The notes under the pieces: model-generated
The model's database searches: none
What the model was told of the DNA's origin: nothing
The model's input: the letters and a program-made list of their open reading frames with translations, nothing else
Translations under genes and position numbers: made by a program
Part shown: in pieces, positions 41,317-49,962 of the stretch
Layout of the letters: every line of letters begins with the position of its first letter
Numbering within the stretch: position 1 is the first letter of the stretch
DNA from: Photobacterium sanguinicancri
GTDB taxonomy: Bacteria > Pseudomonadota > Gammaproteobacteria > Enterobacterales > Vibrionaceae
DNA: 64,000 nt
Assembly: GCF_024346675.1 (NCBI RefSeq)
Contig: NZ_AP024851.1
Coordinates: 868,001-932,000 of the forward strand
Direction of reading: 5' to 3'

Positions 41317-43343
41317 CAGTTAACTCCTAAATCTACGGGAATGAATAACAGCACCAGCAACGCAATAACCATGTATAAGCAATAGGTTCTAAAATCCCCG
41401 TATTGCAGCCATTGGAGGCGTTTACCGACAGCCAGCACAAAACGTGCGATAGGCAATATCACTCTGTTATCAAAGAAAGGTTCGATGTACGTCGCCCCTG
41501 CTTTGGTCTTTTCAAGGATCAAAGCGAACAGCGGCGCTGGATTTAACCAATTTCGAATGGCGTATAGCGGAACAAACATGGCACGCAGTGGCTGAGTAAA
41601 GCCCCCTGCGGACACTGTCATGCGATCTTCATAGCCATAACCACACGCCCATGGATCGTTGTTGTGGCGGCGTGTAAGTTTCGGCCCTTTGAAGATAGAA
41701 AGAATAAGTACAGGAACCAGTATCAATCCAAGTAACGTCAGGGCAATAACAGGTGTTGATAGAATTGCTTGTGCGCCGTTATCTGGAATAAGCGCTGCGC
41801 CTTGCGTTACCGTAATGGCATCGCTATTAACCAAGCTGCTTGCAACACTTGAGATCGTTGGTGCGATCCAAGGCGAACCCACACCCAGCACAATGCAAAG
41901 TACCGCTAACGACAGGGTGCCAAACACCATAGGCTTGGGCACTTCAGTGGCTTTGGTGGCTTGTTCGCTTCGCGCGGCACCGCAAAAACAAATACCGTAC
42001 ACTTTCACGAAACACATGCAGGCCAGCGCACCAGTAATGGCAAGCATGACTACGGCAATAGGCCCTGCAATCGACATCGCGAACGTGCCTTCTTTGCTCA
42101 TAGTCAGCAGCGACTGGTAGATGAACCATTCACTGACAAAACCGTTAAGCGGCGGTAAGGCAGAAATCGCCATAGTCCCGATCAAAAACGCTAACGCGGT
42201 ATACGGCATTAACTTGGCAAGACCACCCATTTTTTCCATGTCTTTGGTGTGAACACGGTAAATCATTGAGCCCGCGCCTAAGAACAACAGTCCTTTAAAC
42301 ACCGCATGGTTCAGTAAGTGGTATAAGCCACCGAGTAAACCTAGGGTTGCCAACACAGGTTGGTCGTTAGCAATACCTATCATGCCAATGCCAACGCCCA
42401 TTAAAATAATGCCGACGTTTTCCACCGTGTGGTAAGCCAACAAGCGTTTGATATCGTGCTCTGCCAAGGCATACATAACACCTAACACCGACGACACACC
42501 GCCAAAGGCCAATACCAGATAGCCCCACCATGCCGTATCTGCCCCAAGAAAATCGATACCGACTTTAATGATGCCGAACACACCAATTTTGACCATCACA
42601 CCCGACATTAATGCCGATGCATGAGAAGGCGCTGCGGGGTGAGCTTGTGGCAACCAACCGTGTAAGGTGATCATCCCTGCTTTGGCACCAAAACCAAAGA
42701 AGGCCAACAAGAACACCGCCGATGCTTGCCATTGTGAAAGCTCAGCGTTTTTGAAATCCGCGAAGTTCAAGCTGCCTGATTGGCGATACAAAATGAAGAA
42801 AGCAATCATGATCAACACAGAACCCGCGTGCGCTATCAAGAAATATTGCAGCCCAGCTTTTACCGCTTTTTCATCTTGTTCCGAGATCACCAAGAAGTAA
42901 GAAGCCAGCGACATCATTTCGAAAAAGACAATGAAGTAAAACGCATTGTCAGAAACAACCAAGGCCACCATGGAAGCAATAAAGACATTCATGAAGAAGC
43001 CCATTGCCCACACACCTTTTCCTTCATATTCACGCATGTAAGACAGTGAATAAACGGCGCACGCCACCACTAATAGCGAAATCACCATCACCATAAAGGC
43101 AGACAGTGCATCCAAGCGGATCACGCAATCAGCAAAGGAAAAAGGACTATAAAGTTGCTGCGTGATAGCGTCCCCGTTCAACAGCACAGGAATAGCCGCC
43201 GCAATGCCAGCAATACCGCCTAACGCACATAGCACGCCAGAAACATGCGCGGCGCGTCGTTCATCGTTATGAAAAATCAACGAAAACCCAGCGCCTGCGA
43301 GATAAAGCAAAATCGAAAGCATTAATAAGTCGAGTTCTATCAT
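41316..43343 (-). CDS. hyfB: Hydrogenase-4 membrane subunit HyfB (NuoL-like)
   Basis: A 675-residue NuoL/HycC-type antiporter-like subunit with about 16 helices. Conserved elements are VFFEMMSLASYFLVI (Glu), GAKAGMITLHGWLPQAHPAAPSHASALMSGVMVK, LLAYHTVENVG and the C-terminal NNDPWACGYGYEDRM segment shared with HycC. It overlaps hyfA by four bases (ATGA) and hyfC by one, indicating translational coupling. Confidence 0.95.
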   Translation of the reverse strand: MIELDLLMLSILLYLAGAGFSLIFHNDERRAAHVSGVLCALGGIAGIAAAIPVLLNGDAITQQLYSPFSFADCVIRLDALSAFMVMVISLLVVACAVYSLSYMREYEGKGVWAMGFFMNVFIASMVALVVSDNAFYFIVFFEMMSLASYFLVISEQDEKAVKAGLQYFLIAHAGSVLIMIAFFILYRQSGSLNFADFKNAELSQWQASAVFLLAFFGFGAKAGMITLHGWLPQAHPAAPSHASALMSGVMVKIGVFGIIKVGIDFLGADTAWWGYLVLAFGGVSSVLGVMYALAEHDIKRLLAYHTVENVGIILMGVGIGMIGIANDQPVLATLGLLGGLYHLLNHAVFKGLLFLGAGSMIYRVHTKDMEKMGGLAKLMPYTALAFLIGTMAISALPPLNGFVSEWFIYQSLLTMSKEGTFAMSIAGPIAVVMLAITGALACMCFVKVYGICFCGAARSEQATKATEVPKPMVFGTLSLAVLCIVLGVGSPWIAPTISSVASSLVNSDAITVTQGAALIPDNGAQAILSTPVIALTLLGLILVPVLILSIFKGPKLTRRHNNDPWACGYGYEDRMTVSAGGFTQPLRAMFVPLYAIRNWLNPAPLFALILEKTKAGATYIEPFFDNRVILPIARFVLAVGKRLQWLQYGDFRTYCLYMVIALLVLLFIPVDLGVN

Positions 43344-43954
43344 GATTCCTGTCGCTCCAAAGCTATGGTTGAAACATCAAGAGCCGCCTCATTGCGCTTA
43401 CTTTGACTTGCGTCTGCCATGCCTTGCTCTTCAACCAAGAACAGCGCCTTGGTGGGACAAACCTCGATACACGCAGGCGAGCCCGTGGTGGACTGACATA
43501 AGTCGCACTTCACAGCAATACTCTTCACGCCGGGTTCCCACGCTAAAATGTCTTTACCAAAACATTGCGGGCTGGAGGTTGAAGGGTTACTGGAATGGAC
43601 GGTGGAGGGAATATAGGTGTCGTAGGAATTCGCCATATCTACAGGGCGACTTCCATCTATAGCAATGGCACCAAATGGGCATGCAATGGCACAAAGCGTG
43701 CAGCCTACACAGAGGCTTTCATTCACAACAACACTACCCTGTTCTTGGGTAATGGCATTGACAGGACATACTTGCGCGCACGGCGCATCTTCACAATGAC
43801 GGCATAGTACAGGCGCCGTAGCCTGCTTATGCCGCATTACGGTCAATCTTGGGTGAGTTTGCAGACCTTCCGCTTTGTGTGCTGTAGAGCATGCTGCCAT
43901 GCATGTCCCACACCCGATACATAACTGAGGATCTGCAATTACAAAGCGATTCAT
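43340..43954 (-). CDS. hyfA: Hydrogenase-4 ferredoxin subunit HyfA
   Basis: Four-cluster ferredoxin that receives electrons from formate dehydrogenase. The 204-residue product has CIGCGTCMAAC, CRHCEDAPCAQVC, CVGCTLCAIAC and CDLCQS...CIEVC, and full-length similarity to E. coli HyfA including WEPGVKSIAVKCDLC. AAAGG precedes the ATG. It is first gene of the hyfABCDEFGHIJ-hycI operon and lies below a -24/-12 promoter candidate. Confidence 0.95.
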   Translation of the reverse strand: MNRFVIADPQLCIGCGTCMAACSTAHKAEGLQTHPRLTVMRHKQATAPVLCRHCEDAPCAQVCPVNAITQEQGSVVVNESLCVGCTLCAIACPFGAIAIDGSRPVDMANSYDTYIPSTVHSSNPSTSSPQCFGKDILAWEPGVKSIAVKCDLCQSTTGSPACIEVCPTKALFLVEEQGMADASQSKRNEAALDVSTIALERQES

Positions 43955-43993
43955 AACTAACCTTTGCTAAATTGCAGTTCGAACCCCTTCTAT

Positions 43994-44009
43994 AACAACA
44001 TTCGTACCA
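43994..44009 (-). promoter_or_regulatory. Candidate sigma54 promoter of the hyf operon
   Basis: Minus-strand TGGTACGAATGTTGTT matches TGGCACG-N4-TTGCT except for two C-to-T changes, one of them in the usually invariant -12 GC. The predicted start lies near 43983, giving a leader of about 29 bases before hyfA. Confidence 0.6.
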
Positions 44010-44123
44010 AGATTGACAAATACAAAAACAATAGAGATAACTAATTGAATTTAAAGAATATAAAAACAAAAAAAGAGAGCGCACTCGTATAAACAGGCTC
44101 TATTTATCGGGAATAAAACTGAA

Positions 44124-44142
44124 TGTCGACACTAATGACGAT
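44124..44142. promoter_or_regulatory. Candidate FhlA upstream activating sequence of hyf
   Basis: TGTCGACA at 44124-44131 is followed by ATGACGATGACG. It is about 120 bp upstream of the hyf -24 element, and the same two motifs recur upstream of hydN and focA. Confidence 0.5.
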
Positions 44143-44302
44143 GACGATCATCACTTCATCATACAAATAAAAAGCCTCTCGATACGCCTACTGATTTATA
44201 TTTGATTAACGTCACAAAACTTTTTAAAAATTAATGATTTAATTTTCGCTCTTTGAATATTTACTCCCCCGCCGATCATTTTTAGCAAGTTTAGGAGTCG
44301 CC

Positions 44303-44644
44303 ATGCATGAAATGTCTCTGAGTATGGACACCGTTGATCTCGTCGTAGAACAAGCTACTCAGCAAGGCTTTAGCAAAGTCACCAAGGTATGGTTAGAAAT
44401 CGGAGTATTGTCATGCGTCGAACCAGACACCATTAAGTTCTGCTTCGATCTCGCAGCGAAAGAAACCATCGCCCAAGACGCGGCACTCGAAATAGTACCG
44501 AAAGCAGGTGAAGCCCATTGTTATGATTGCGATAAAGCCGTTTCTCTCGCCCAACGAGGGGAAAGCTGCCCGATCTGCCAAGGTTACAAACTAAAAGTGC
44601 TGCAAGGCGATGAAATGCGAATTAAAGAAATAGAGGTTGAATAA
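44303..44644 (+). CDS. hypA: Hydrogenase nickel-insertion protein HypA
   Basis: Nickel metallochaperone that works with HypB to load the [NiFe] large subunit. The 113-residue product begins MHEMSL with the nickel-ligand His2, and has a zinc site made of CYDCDK and CPICQ. AGGAG lies upstream of the ATG. It is divergent from hyfA and its stop is 1 bp before the hypB start, so hypAB form an operon. hypC-F are not in the window. Confidence 0.94.
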   Translation: MHEMSLSMDTVDLVVEQATQQGFSKVTKVWLEIGVLSCVEPDTIKFCFDLAAKETIAQDAALEIVPKAGEAHCYDCDKAVSLAQRGESCPICQGYKLKVLQGDEMRIKEIEVE

Positions 44645-44645
44645 T

Positions 44646-45740
44646 ATGTGCAATGTTTGCGGATGTGGTGATAGCCAGATTGAACAAGTAAATTCTGACC
44701 ATCATCATGACCATCCCCACGATCATCATCACGGACATCACCACGAACAGCCACATAGCCACTCACACGCAGCTGCTCACCAAGAAAACCCACAACCGGT
44801 TATTGTGCACCACCACTATCATCATCGGGGCGATGTTCACCACCATCATTATCATTACCCTGATCCATCATCGCAGCACCAATCGCACCATCAATCACAA
44901 CAGCAACACACGCATAGCCACGATCAGCATCATGCTCATCCGCACGAGCACTCACATGGCCATTCAGCAGCCCATTCGCATGAAGAGCATCACGATCACC
45001 AACATGCGCATGAACTGACACCAGAACTATCCGCTCACGGCGATTTACATTATGGCAAAGGTGAAGCCGAAACCCATGTGGCGGGTGTTAGCCAACGCAA
45101 ATTAATTGAAATTGAAATGGATGTGCTCAGCAAAAATAATCACCTTGCTAGCCACAACCGTGAACACTTTGACCAAGCCAATCAGTTAGTGCTGAATTTG
45201 GTTTCAAGCCCAGGTTCAGGCAAGACCACCCTACTAACGGAAACCTTAAAGCGGATTCAACAGAGCGACAGAGCCTGTGCTGTGATTGAAGGCGATCAAC
45301 AAACCACCAACGATGCCGATCGTATTCGTGAGACAGGTGTAGATGCTATTCAAGTCAATACAGGTAAAGGCTGCCACTTAGACGCGAAAATGGTTCACGA
45401 TGCCTGCCACCAGCTAGGCCTTGAACAAGACGGACTCTTGTTTATTGAAAACGTGGGGAACTTAGTTTGCCCTGCCAGCTTTGATTTAGGCGAGAAGTAC
45501 AAAGTGGCGATTCTATCGGTAACCGAAGGGGAAGATAAGCCGCTTAAATACCCGAATATGTTTGCCGCTTCGCAGCTAATGATCATCAACAAAATCGACT
45601 TACTACCTTATGTCGCCTTTGATGTTGAAGCCTGCATTGAAAATGCGCGCAAAGTGAATCCATACATTCAAGTACTCGAACTTTCCGCGGCAACGGGTGA
45701 AGGCATGGAAGCGTGGTTAGATTGGCTCAATAATGCCTAA
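44646..45740 (+). CDS. hypB: Hydrogenase nickel-insertion GTPase HypB with long His-rich domain
   Basis: GTPase that delivers nickel to the hydrogenase large subunit. The 364-residue product starts with the high-affinity nickel motif MCNVCGCG. A region from about residue 18 to 122 follows with roughly 45 histidines, and then the GTPase core with [15 protein letters not shown] and NKIDLLPY. E. coli HypB has 290 residues and no comparable stretch; similar His-rich HypB proteins in rhizobia store nickel. The ATG at 44646 has GAGG nine bases upstream. Confidence 0.95.
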   Translation: MCNVCGCGDSQIEQVNSDHHHDHPHDHHHGHHHEQPHSHSHAAAHQENPQPVIVHHHYHHRGDVHHHHYHYPDPSSQHQSHHQSQQQHTHSHDQHHAHPHEHSHGHSAAHSHEEHHDHQHAHELTPELSAHGDLHYGKGEAETHVAGVSQRKLIEIEMDVLSKNNHLASHNREHFDQANQLVLNLVSSPGSGKTTLLTETLKRIQQSDRACAVIEGDQQTTNDADRIRETGVDAIQVNTGKGCHLDAKMVHDACHQLGLEQDGLLFIENVGNLVCPASFDLGEKYKVAILSVTEGEDKPLKYPNMFAASQLMIINKIDLLPYVAFDVEACIENARKVNPYIQVLELSAATGEGMEAWLDWLNNA

Positions 45741-45838
45741 TTCTTACCGCTGATTTTCTTCCCTTTAACATTGGCTTGCTCTGTCTGATCTGTGCGATTT
45801 ATCGCTAATTGAATAGATAGAGATCGACAGAGTAAGCC

Positions 45839-45886
45839 GTGTCGACACCTTCTTTTGACAGCCAAGTGTCATCGTCATTTCTGTCA
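45839..45886. promoter_or_regulatory. Candidate FhlA upstream activating sequence of focA
   Basis: The palindrome GTGTCGACAC (45839-45848) is followed by the inverted pair TGACA-N6-TGTCA and by ATCGTCATTT. It is about 110 bp upstream of the focA -24 element. Confidence 0.55.
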
Positions 45887-45950
45887 ACTCCTACCTAGCG
45901 ACAACATCTTGCCTTCATTTAAAACAATCACTTAACACTTAATTTTCATC

Positions 45951-45966
45951 TGGCACGGTTATTGAT
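45951..45966 (+). promoter_or_regulatory. Sigma54 (-24/-12) promoter of focA
   Basis: TGGCACGGTTATTGAT matches the -24 element TGGCACG perfectly and the -12 TTG, but has GA instead of GC. The spacing GG-N10-G is correct. The predicted start near 45978 gives a leader of about 100 bases. Confidence 0.7.
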
Positions 45967-46075
45967 ACCTAGTGTGTGTATCCAATATCTAACAACAGCT
46001 AAAGCCAATATTGCACAGTGCCTTTTGCGTGATATTTAGGCTTACACAATAACCCTACCAGGGGAGAATAAAATA

Positions 46076-46978
46076 ATGAGTAACGAACAAAACCCATTTG
46101 ATGCCCTCATGCCCACCGACATGACGATTAAGGCTGAAGAAGTCGGTATCTATAAAGCCACCAAAAACCCACTACAATCTTTTGTGCTCGCGATCACCGC
46201 GGGGGTGTTTATCTCTATCGCGTTTGTTTTCTATATCACAGTCACCACAGGTTCTGGCGACATGGCATGGGGAATGGCGAAGTTCGTCGGGGCCATTGCG
46301 TTTAGTCTTGGCCTAATTTTGGTGGTGATTTGTGGCGGCGAGTTGTTCACCTCGACGGTATTAACCACGGTTGCCCGAGCCAGTAACCGTATCACTACTC
46401 GACAATTAATCCGCAACTGGGTAACCGTGTACTTCGGCAACATGCTGGGAGCACTCTTTTTTGTGGCCTTGATTTGGCTTGCCAAGCAGCACCTAGGTAA
46501 CAGCGGTGAATGGGGTATTCATGCAATGCAAGTGGCGCAACACAAAATCCATCACACCTTTATTCAAGCGGTCGTGCTGGGTATTTTGTGTAATTTGATG
46601 GTGTGCTTAGCGGTGTGGATGACCTTCTCGTGCCATAGCGCGACCGACAAAGTGATGGTCATGATTCTGCCTGTCGCTATGTTTGTTGCCTGCGGCTTTG
46701 AGCACAGCATCGCCAACATGTTTATGATCCCTATGGGCATAGTGATCCAATCCTTCGCGTCACCTGAGTTTTGGCTTCAAACTGGCCATACGGCTGCGGA
46801 GTTTGCCGACCTTAACGTAGCGAATATGGTGTTAAACAACCTGATCCCCGTCACTATCGGCAATATTATTGGTGGTGGTTTCTTTGTAGGGCTAACTTAC
46901 TGGGCGATTCATCGTCGTCCACAACTTGAAAAACAACGTGCTGAGCAAATTCTAACGCAAAAGATGAGTCATAAGTAA
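46076..46978 (+). CDS. focA: Formate channel FocA (FNT family)
   Basis: Pentameric formate/nitrite-family channel that supplies or exports formate for the hydrogenlyase. The 300-residue product has six helices, the Thr-containing loop GGELFTSTV, and the central HSIANMFMIPMG helix with the conserved His. It is similar to E. coli FocA over its full length, starting NPFDALMP...EEVGIYKATK. GGGGAG lies about ten bases upstream of the ATG. It is transcribed alone from the sigma54 promoter candidate at 45951. Confidence 0.93.
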   Translation: MSNEQNPFDALMPTDMTIKAEEVGIYKATKNPLQSFVLAITAGVFISIAFVFYITVTTGSGDMAWGMAKFVGAIAFSLGLILVVICGGELFTSTVLTTVARASNRITTRQLIRNWVTVYFGNMLGALFFVALIWLAKQHLGNSGEWGIHAMQVAQHKIHHTFIQAVVLGILCNLMVCLAVWMTFSCHSATDKVMVMILPVAMFVACGFEHSIANMFMIPMGIVIQSFASPEFWLQTGHTAAEFADLNVANMVLNNLIPVTIGNIIGGGFFVGLTYWAIHRRPQLEKQRAEQILTQKMSHK

Positions 46979-47046
46979 TTCAGAAACAAACCAAAAGTAA
47001 GTACTAAGTTAAATCAAAATAACGCATCAAGAAGCTAAGAACGTCA

Positions 47047-47091
47047 GGTCACCACAGCTGATCGCAGTTAACCTTTTTAGTTGTGGTGACC
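47047..47091. terminator. Long hairpin downstream of focA
   Basis: A perfect 10-bp inverted repeat (GGTCACCACA with TGTGGTGACC) plus weaker inner pairs lies in the 147-bp convergent gap between focA and the EAL gene. No T-run is adjacent, so it is probably a transcript end or stability element. Confidence 0.5.
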
Positions 47092-47125
47092 AAGCCAATT
47101 ACATAGTTTAACCCTTAATACTTGT

Positions 47126-48703
47126 TTAACCGGGCTGTATTATTGGACTACTCACTGTTGCTGGAGTATTCAATAAGTCCGCAAACTCACTCAAGCAAAC
47201 CGGACGACTGTGCAGATATCCTTGGCTATAATCCACTTCCATTGAGCGCAAGAAATTAAATTGCTCTTGAGTTTCAACCCCTTCTGCGACAATTTTAAGC
47301 TGCAATGATTTGGCAATATTGACAATATGCTCAATCAGACTTTGTTTCAATGACGGCTTCTCCGCTCCCCAGACAAAACTTTTATCGATTTTAAGGATGT
47401 CGACACTCAGTTCGCGCAATCCTTCAAGATTAGAAAAGCCTGTACCAAAATCATCAATCGCCACCTGAAAACCCAGCATTCGGAGCTGTCGAACCCCTTC
47501 GCTAAGGGCTGGAAGGTCACTGATCTTTTGCTCAGTCAACTCAATTGTAAATGTAGAGTAATCTTTGATCGGCAGCTGGCGACGAAAGACACGAAGAATA
47601 TGACCAGAAGCGATATCATCAGGAAATGCATTAATAGCCACTCGGCATTTACCTAGTAGCTCAGCGTGTTGTAAATCAGCAATACACCTAGATACGACAA
47701 GTTCCGTTAACTCACGAGTTTGTCTATTCGTCTCCACCATCGCAATAAACTCATCTGGGCGGATCAGCTTACCTTCCACCGTATGCCAGCGACACAGCAC
47801 TTCACATCCTTCAATCTCGCCGGAAACAAAACCGATGATTGGCTGATAATGTAATTCCAGCTGTTGATTATTCATGCCGTTGCGTATTTGCCGTGGCAGA
47901 CTATAAAGCCAACGATGTAATCGCAAGCCCAGCTGGGTCATTAAGCTCATCAATATGATTAAGAAAACAGCCGAAAAGATAACTGCCGTTTTCTCCGCCT
48001 CAAAATAAGCCAGAATATCAACCGCAATGATTTTGCATTCAGTGTCACCACGACATTCACTAAATAGCCAATGTCCATCTTCATACCATTGTCGACCGGA
48101 AACTAATTCGACAAAACCGTTAGCTGAAAATACCTTATCACCATAACTGTATGTTTTCTTTCCTTTGTTAAGGCCGTAGTTAATGTATTTCAGCCATAGG
48201 TGATCAGTCTTACTCTCAGATTGTTGGTAGTCCAGAAAAGCCAAAAAAGAACCGACTTGTGCCGTTATTCCTGTTACTTGCCCATCGAAAAGTGGAATTG
48301 GCATACCTAGAATAATGCTAACACCGCCAGCCGTCACCCAATTAGGCTTAGGAAGGGAAATGGGTTCCGTTAGCATTCCACTTTCTGACGTACAGATGAT
48401 CTGATTGTCGTGTACGACAGCAAAATCTGTTAGGTATTTTGCATTGTAATCAACCTGTTTCATTAGCTGAATTACGGCTTTGTCGCATACTTGCGCAGTC
48501 GGGAAACGCTCATTAAGCGAAGCTAGATTTGTTTTAATATCATAATTAAACTCATCAGATAGCGCATCGATTTTATTCGCTAAGACACCCTTATGGGTTT
48601 CCCATGATTTGATGAATACATACGATATAGAAGGAAGTGTTACTACTAATGTCAGTACCCAGACAGTAATGAGCAGATTGTATTTTTTAAGGTGAAGACG
48701 CAT
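47126..48703 (-). CDS. CSS-motif EAL-domain cyclic-di-GMP phosphodiesterase
   Basis: Membrane-bound c-di-GMP phosphodiesterase of 525 residues. TM1 is at about 10-32. A periplasmic sensor domain carries Cys104 in ICTSESG (CSS-type redox motif) and a second Cys near 73, TM2 is near 230-252, and an EAL domain runs from about 265 to 510. Catalytic motifs appear intact: EVLCRW (EAL variant), FTIELTEQ, IDDFGTGFSN, ILKIDKSFV, VAEGVETQEQ. Disulfide state in the periplasm probably controls activity, as in E. coli PdeC-type proteins. It stands alone, convergent with focA. Confidence 0.88.
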   Translation of the reverse strand: MRLHLKKYNLLITVWVLTLVVTLPSISYVFIKSWETHKGVLANKIDALSDEFNYDIKTNLASLNERFPTAQVCDKAVIQLMKQVDYNAKYLTDFAVVHDNQIICTSESGMLTEPISLPKPNWVTAGGVSIILGMPIPLFDGQVTGITAQVGSFLAFLDYQQSESKTDHLWLKYINYGLNKGKKTYSYGDKVFSANGFVELVSGRQWYEDGHWLFSECRGDTECKIIAVDILAYFEAEKTAVIFSAVFLIILMSLMTQLGLRLHRWLYSLPRQIRNGMNNQQLELHYQPIIGFVSGEIEGCEVLCRWHTVEGKLIRPDEFIAMVETNRQTRELTELVVSRCIADLQHAELLGKCRVAINAFPDDIASGHILRVFRRQLPIKDYSTFTIELTEQKISDLPALSEGVRQLRMLGFQVAIDDFGTGFSNLEGLRELSVDILKIDKSFVWGAEKPSLKQSLIEHIVNIAKSLQLKIVAEGVETQEQFNFLRSMEVDYSQGYLHSRPVCLSEFADLLNTPATVSSPIIQPG

Positions 48704-48915
48704 TTGTCACTTTTCACTTATTACCATTACTTACCGCTCACACTATACCACAAGGCAATTAATATCATATCGCAGGCAAGGTTAAAGCAACAAATCCATA
48801 CTCATTGAGAATAGCTGGCAAGGCGCTTAATACGTTTTTAAGATTGCACCATCAGTAATATGATGCTCTATATAAAAGCAATCCCCTCAATTAAAGCGTA
48901 AAAGTGCTAAGAACG

Positions 48916-49713
48916 TCAGCTCGACAGTGTTTCTTTAATTTCATCCGAGCTAAAACCATGAGAGTACAAATAGGCGTAAGCTTTGCTTTTCTCTTTTGAG
49001 TTCGTTAAATCAAAGCGTTTTTTCTCTAACCGTAGTTGGCAGTTTTGATAGAAATCAATCGAACCATCCATTTCTAGTTTCTCAATTTGTTCATCAAACT
49101 GAGACACATCGATCAGCTTTTGCTGTAGCTCGCGCTTAATAAAAGACTTGCCTTTTAACTTACGGGCTAACCGCTCAATCTCTTTCACGATATCAGCTTT
49201 ATCCGCTTTGATTTGTTGCTTAGAGGACAGTGTTGATGCGACAGGATGAGATTGAATCGCTTCGCGCACATCAGAAGATCGAAAGCCATGCTTAAGCAGT
49301 GCCGAATAGAGTTTATCACTCGAAAAACCCTCCAAACGCATAGCCGAAAGGCGGCTATTCAATAAGGTAAGTTCACAAATGTTGTCGCGGTTCACAAGGT
49401 AATCAATCGCTTCATTCGCGGCCGAGTTCTCAATCCCCTTCTCTTTCAGCTTGGTTAAAATGTACTGACGGCCCTTTTCTGAATTAAACGCCATTTCAGC
49501 AAAATGTACCGCAAACTTTTTATCCGATTTAAGGTAACCACGGTCTATCAAGTCATTTAAAACCGTGTCTATCCATTCTTGATTATCGGTTTTTGCCTCT
49601 AGCTTTTTTCGTAGCTCACCAATGGTGCGATCTTTCGCTTCGAGGTGATAATAAGCGCTGCCGTAGACGTTATCTATCGTCTTGGCTTGTTTAATAGGAC
49701 GCTGAGTAAACAT
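48916..49713 (-). CDS. RecX-like protein, enlarged
   Basis: A 265-residue protein with several RecX-type three-helix repeats: YYHLEAKDRTIGELRKKLEAK, ILTKLKEKGIENSAANEAI, LYSALLKHGFRSSDVREAI and a C-terminal AYAYLYSHGFSSDEIKETL. Canonical RecX, a RecA inhibitor, is about 150 residues and sits beside recA; this one is longer and isolated. It may regulate RecA or another filament. The ATG at 49713 follows GAGG; the open frame 17 codons upstream lacks support. Confidence 0.7.
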   Translation of the reverse strand: MFTQRPIKQAKTIDNVYGSAYYHLEAKDRTIGELRKKLEAKTDNQEWIDTVLNDLIDRGYLKSDKKFAVHFAEMAFNSEKGRQYILTKLKEKGIENSAANEAIDYLVNRDNICELTLLNSRLSAMRLEGFSSDKLYSALLKHGFRSSDVREAIQSHPVASTLSSKQQIKADKADIVKEIERLARKLKGKSFIKRELQQKLIDVSQFDEQIEKLEMDGSIDFYQNCQLRLEKKRFDLTNSKEKSKAYAYLYSHGFSSDEIKETLSS

Positions 49714-49962
49714 GATGACCTCGAATGGTAGAAATGAAGAGAAAAAATCGCAAAGAATACCCATCAGACTCTAAAGCAGATCACGCTGGGTTGCTATAGC
49801 GCATTGTGACAAAGTGATTATTGCGCAACCCTGCTTTGGGGATTGTTTAAAGTTGAGGGGTATAGTTGGCTTAATGGAACGTGAGTCATAATTGGGCAGA
49901 AACGTGCCAGAATCACAATTTAAGGGAGTGTAGTGAACCAAGAGATTTTGACCTTATTAGGA

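Larger units (their letters stand above)
43955..44302. other. Divergent hyfA/hypA control region
   Basis: About 350 bp with the hyf -24/-12 promoter candidate at 43994, the TGTCGACA/ATGACG block at 44124, and AT-rich DNA. No convincing promoter was found for hypA; the upstream element may serve both directions. Confidence 0.6.
45741..46075. other. focA control region
   Basis: About 335 bp holding the TGTCGACA block at 45839 and the TGGCACG promoter at 45951. No clear terminator for hypB was seen. Confidence 0.6.

Noticed and set aside
44303..44320. A sigma54 promoter for hypAB
   Set aside because: No GG-N10-GC arrangement with acceptable flanks was found on the plus strand between 43955 and 44302.
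44707..45021. ORFs of 103 codons (plus, other frame) and 73 codons (minus) over hypB
   Set aside because: They are by-products of the repetitive CAT/CAC histidine codons of hypB and show low-complexity Ile/Thr or Asp/His composition with no start signals.
47398..47405. TGTCGACA as another FhlA site
   Set aside because: It lies inside the EAL-domain coding sequence with no promoter nearby, so it is probably a chance match.
47034..48919. Shared 14-mer GCTAAGAACGTCAG at 47034 and 48906
   Set aside because: The match is short, neither copy extends further, and there is no link to a known element.
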